Shown: piece after piece, positions 62,715 through 64,000 of the stretch | Layout of the letters: every line of letters begins with the position of its first letter | Numbering within the stretch: the stretch's first letter is position 1 | Assembly: GCA_017431825.1 (NCBI GenBank) | Contig: JAFRKI010000002.1 | Location: forward strand, 299,454-363,453 | Direction: 5' to 3' | DNA length: 64,000 bases | Source: Erysipelotrichaceae bacterium | Lineage (GTDB): Bacteria; Bacillota_I; Bacilli_A; Erysipelotrichales; Erysipelotrichaceae | The notes under the pieces: model-generated | Databases searched by the model: none | Seen by the model: the letters and a program-made list of their open reading frames with translations, nothing else | Told to the model about the DNA's origin: nothing | Made by a program: the position numbers and the translations under genes

Positions 62715-63569
62715 TTATTTCATATCCGCAAGGACGAGCTTCTCGATCGCCTTGACGGCACCGTCTTGTGCATTGCTTAAGGTGACGTAGTCGGCGAACT
62801 CCTTGGCGCTGTCGGTACCGTTGCCCATGGCTACGGAAAGCCCGGCAGCCTTCAGCATTTCCACGTCGTTATCATTATCGCCGATGGCCATTACCTCATC
62901 CATCGTGAAGCCGTACATATCAGCAACGTCTTTAACGGCGACGTCCTTTCCCGAATCCTTGTCGAAGATCTCGATGTTGTTTTCAAAGGAAGAGGTTATG
63001 ATGGCCTTTCTCTCCTTCAGGTTCTCTGCTATCAGTTCCTCATACATCCTGTCTCTTAAAGGAATATCGTCGAAGTTGGCAATGACCTTATCGACCTGAT
63101 ATTTCTCATCCTTCAGGACTTCGGGCAGACCCTGTTCTCTGAAAAGCTTCAGAAGCGATTCGAATTCGGTCTCATTGCGGTATTTTATGCTTCTGAGGAA
63201 CTGGGTATAACCGTATTTCCCCAGATAGAAACCGTTGACGACGACGTAGTTGTCCCGGTTGCAGCTCACGAAATTATCGTAATATCTTACTGCCGTTTCT
63301 TTTTTCAGGGAATGCCTCTTGATGATGTCCAGAGTCCCGGCATCATGGATGACCGTACCGTTGGTGCAGATGACGTAGTCGAAACACGACAGGTCGCTGA
63401 TGCCTATCAGCAGGGCATCGAGCGATCTTCCCGACACCGGTGCCAGCTTAAGGCCCTTTTCATGAGCCCTTCTGAGCACTTCCATCGAGTAGTCACTGAC
63501 CTTGCCTTCCTCGTTCAGCATGGTACAGTCCATATCAAAACATATCAGTTTAATACTTTTATCAGGCAT
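62715..63569 (-). CDS. Cof-type HAD-IIB phosphatase
   Basis: 284 residues. Motif I reads LICFDMDCTML (DxDxT kept, but the usual glycine is a cysteine). The cap domain spans about 90-190. Motif IV reads GDNDNDVEML near 235-245, then AGLSVAMGNGTDSAKEFAD. These are phosphatases of sugar phosphates or flavins in Firmicutes. It follows the edge dehydrogenase gene by 25 bases in the same direction, so it is probably part of the sugar operon. Confidence 0.9.
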   Translation of the reverse strand: MPDKSIKLICFDMDCTMLNEEGKVSDYSMEVLRRAHEKGLKLAPVSGRSLDALLIGISDLSCFDYVICTNGTVIHDAGTLDIIKRHSLKKETAVRYYDNFVSCNRDNYVVVNGFYLGKYGYTQFLRSIKYRNETEFESLLKLFREQGLPEVLKDEKYQVDKVIANFDDIPLRDRMYEELIAENLKERKAIITSSFENNIEIFDKDSGKDVAVKDVADMYGFTMDEVMAIGDNDNDVEMLKAAGLSVAMGNGTDSAKEFADYVTLSNAQDGAVKAIEKLVLADMK

Positions 63570-63594
63570 TCCTTAAACTCATTCTTTCTGTTTA

Positions 63595-64000
63595 TTATTC
63601 AAAGATATCGCAGCGGATCTCGTTCTTGACCACTTCGCCTCTGCCATGGGAATCAAGAGCTTCCTGAGCCTTGGACAGCGGATAGGAACCGCCGATGAAG
63701 ACGTCTTCCGGTACCAGTCCGTTGCAGATCATGTCGAAAGTGGTCCTGACGATGTCCGGAGTGGTATGGAAGAGACCCTTGATGGTCAGCTGGTCATAGT
63801 GCAGTCTGGCACAGTCGAAGGTAACGGTAGCACCGCCCTTGCAGCCGCCGAATTCCATAACGGTTCCGCCTTTTCTGACCATGTTGACGTTCATTTCCCA
63901 GACTTCCGGATAGCCGGTACAGTCGATGGCACAGTCGACGCCTCTCTTGTCAGGAGTGCAGTCTCTTACGGCCTGTACCTGATCTTCCACGGTCTTGAGG
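63595..64000 (-). CDS. Zinc-dependent dehydrogenase, C-terminal part (5' end outside window)
   Basis: Open reading frame running off the right edge. The visible 134 residues match the C-terminal half of a medium-chain zinc dehydrogenase: VDCAIDCTGYPEVWEMNVNM, then GGTVMEFGGCKGGATVTFD, a catalytic-domain return near LTIKGLFHTT, and the closing YPLSKAQEALDSHGRGEVVK. It is the fourth such enzyme in this region. Confidence 0.85.
   Translation of the reverse strand, partial: LKTVEDQVQAVRDCTPDKRGVDCAIDCTGYPEVWEMNVNMVRKGGTVMEFGGCKGGATVTFDCARLHYDQLTIKGLFHTTPDIVRTTFDMICNGLVPEDVFIGGSYPLSKAQEALDSHGRGEVVKNEIRCDIFE

Overview
The window looks like chromosomal DNA of a low-to-moderate-GC Firmicute (Bacillota). 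The evidence is a type B RNase P RNA, GpsB, RecU, the DnaI/DnaB helicase-loading pair, RNase J, HrcA with CIRCE operators, and a Bacillus-like TrmB and RpsO. Gene order and gene sizes would suit an Erysipelotrichia-like lineage, but that placement is inference. No rRNA or tRNA genes, CRISPR arrays or insertion sequences were seen. Most genes are on the minus strand.

Layout. 1-11.8 kb: recA (cut by the edge), pgsA, a nitroreductase, rnpB, gpsB, then recU-PBP1A on the plus strand, an Asp23 protein, an RNA m5C methyltransferase, a short RibF, truB, and divergently a TtcA-like protein with a radical SAM protein, then an SpoU methyltransferase. 11.8-19.2 kb: the heat-shock block clpB and hrcA-grpE-dnaK-dnaJ with three CIRCE-like operators; the start of dnaJ appears damaged by one extra G. 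19.2-23.9 kb: coaD, rsmD, ftsW, def, RNase J. 24-30.1 kb: a membrane protein, an aldehyde dehydrogenase, a fusion of a G1PDH-like domain that has lost its metal ligands with an intact HAD phosphatase, then pyk and pfkA. 30.1-40 kb: dnaI, dnaB, coaE, mutM, polA, a TroA-fold lipoprotein without metal ligands, trmB, pnp.

40.0-50.4 kb is an accessory segment between pnp and rpsO, two genes that are normally neighbours. It holds an AT-rich four-gene cassette (52-aa protein, two unknown helical proteins, HNH nuclease), a GRP-type sugar transporter, a WG-repeat lipoprotein, and a TetR-controlled ABC exporter with paired operator sites. 50.8-64 kb is carbohydrate metabolism: four zinc alcohol/polyol dehydrogenases, two M42 peptidases, a BtpA-family protein, an SDR, a class II aldolase, and galactitol-type PTS IIC and IIA. 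It resembles the Escherichia coli sgc cluster but has no IIB here.

The strongest unexplained signal runs through the whole window. At about twelve genes a -10 hexamer lies 6-8 bases before the start codon, most without a Shine-Dalgarno sequence. This implies leaderless mRNAs. Other genes have ordinary AGGAGG-type sites, so two start architectures seem to coexist. Several of these promoters abut the terminator hairpin of the preceding gene, and several terminators contain the stop codon.
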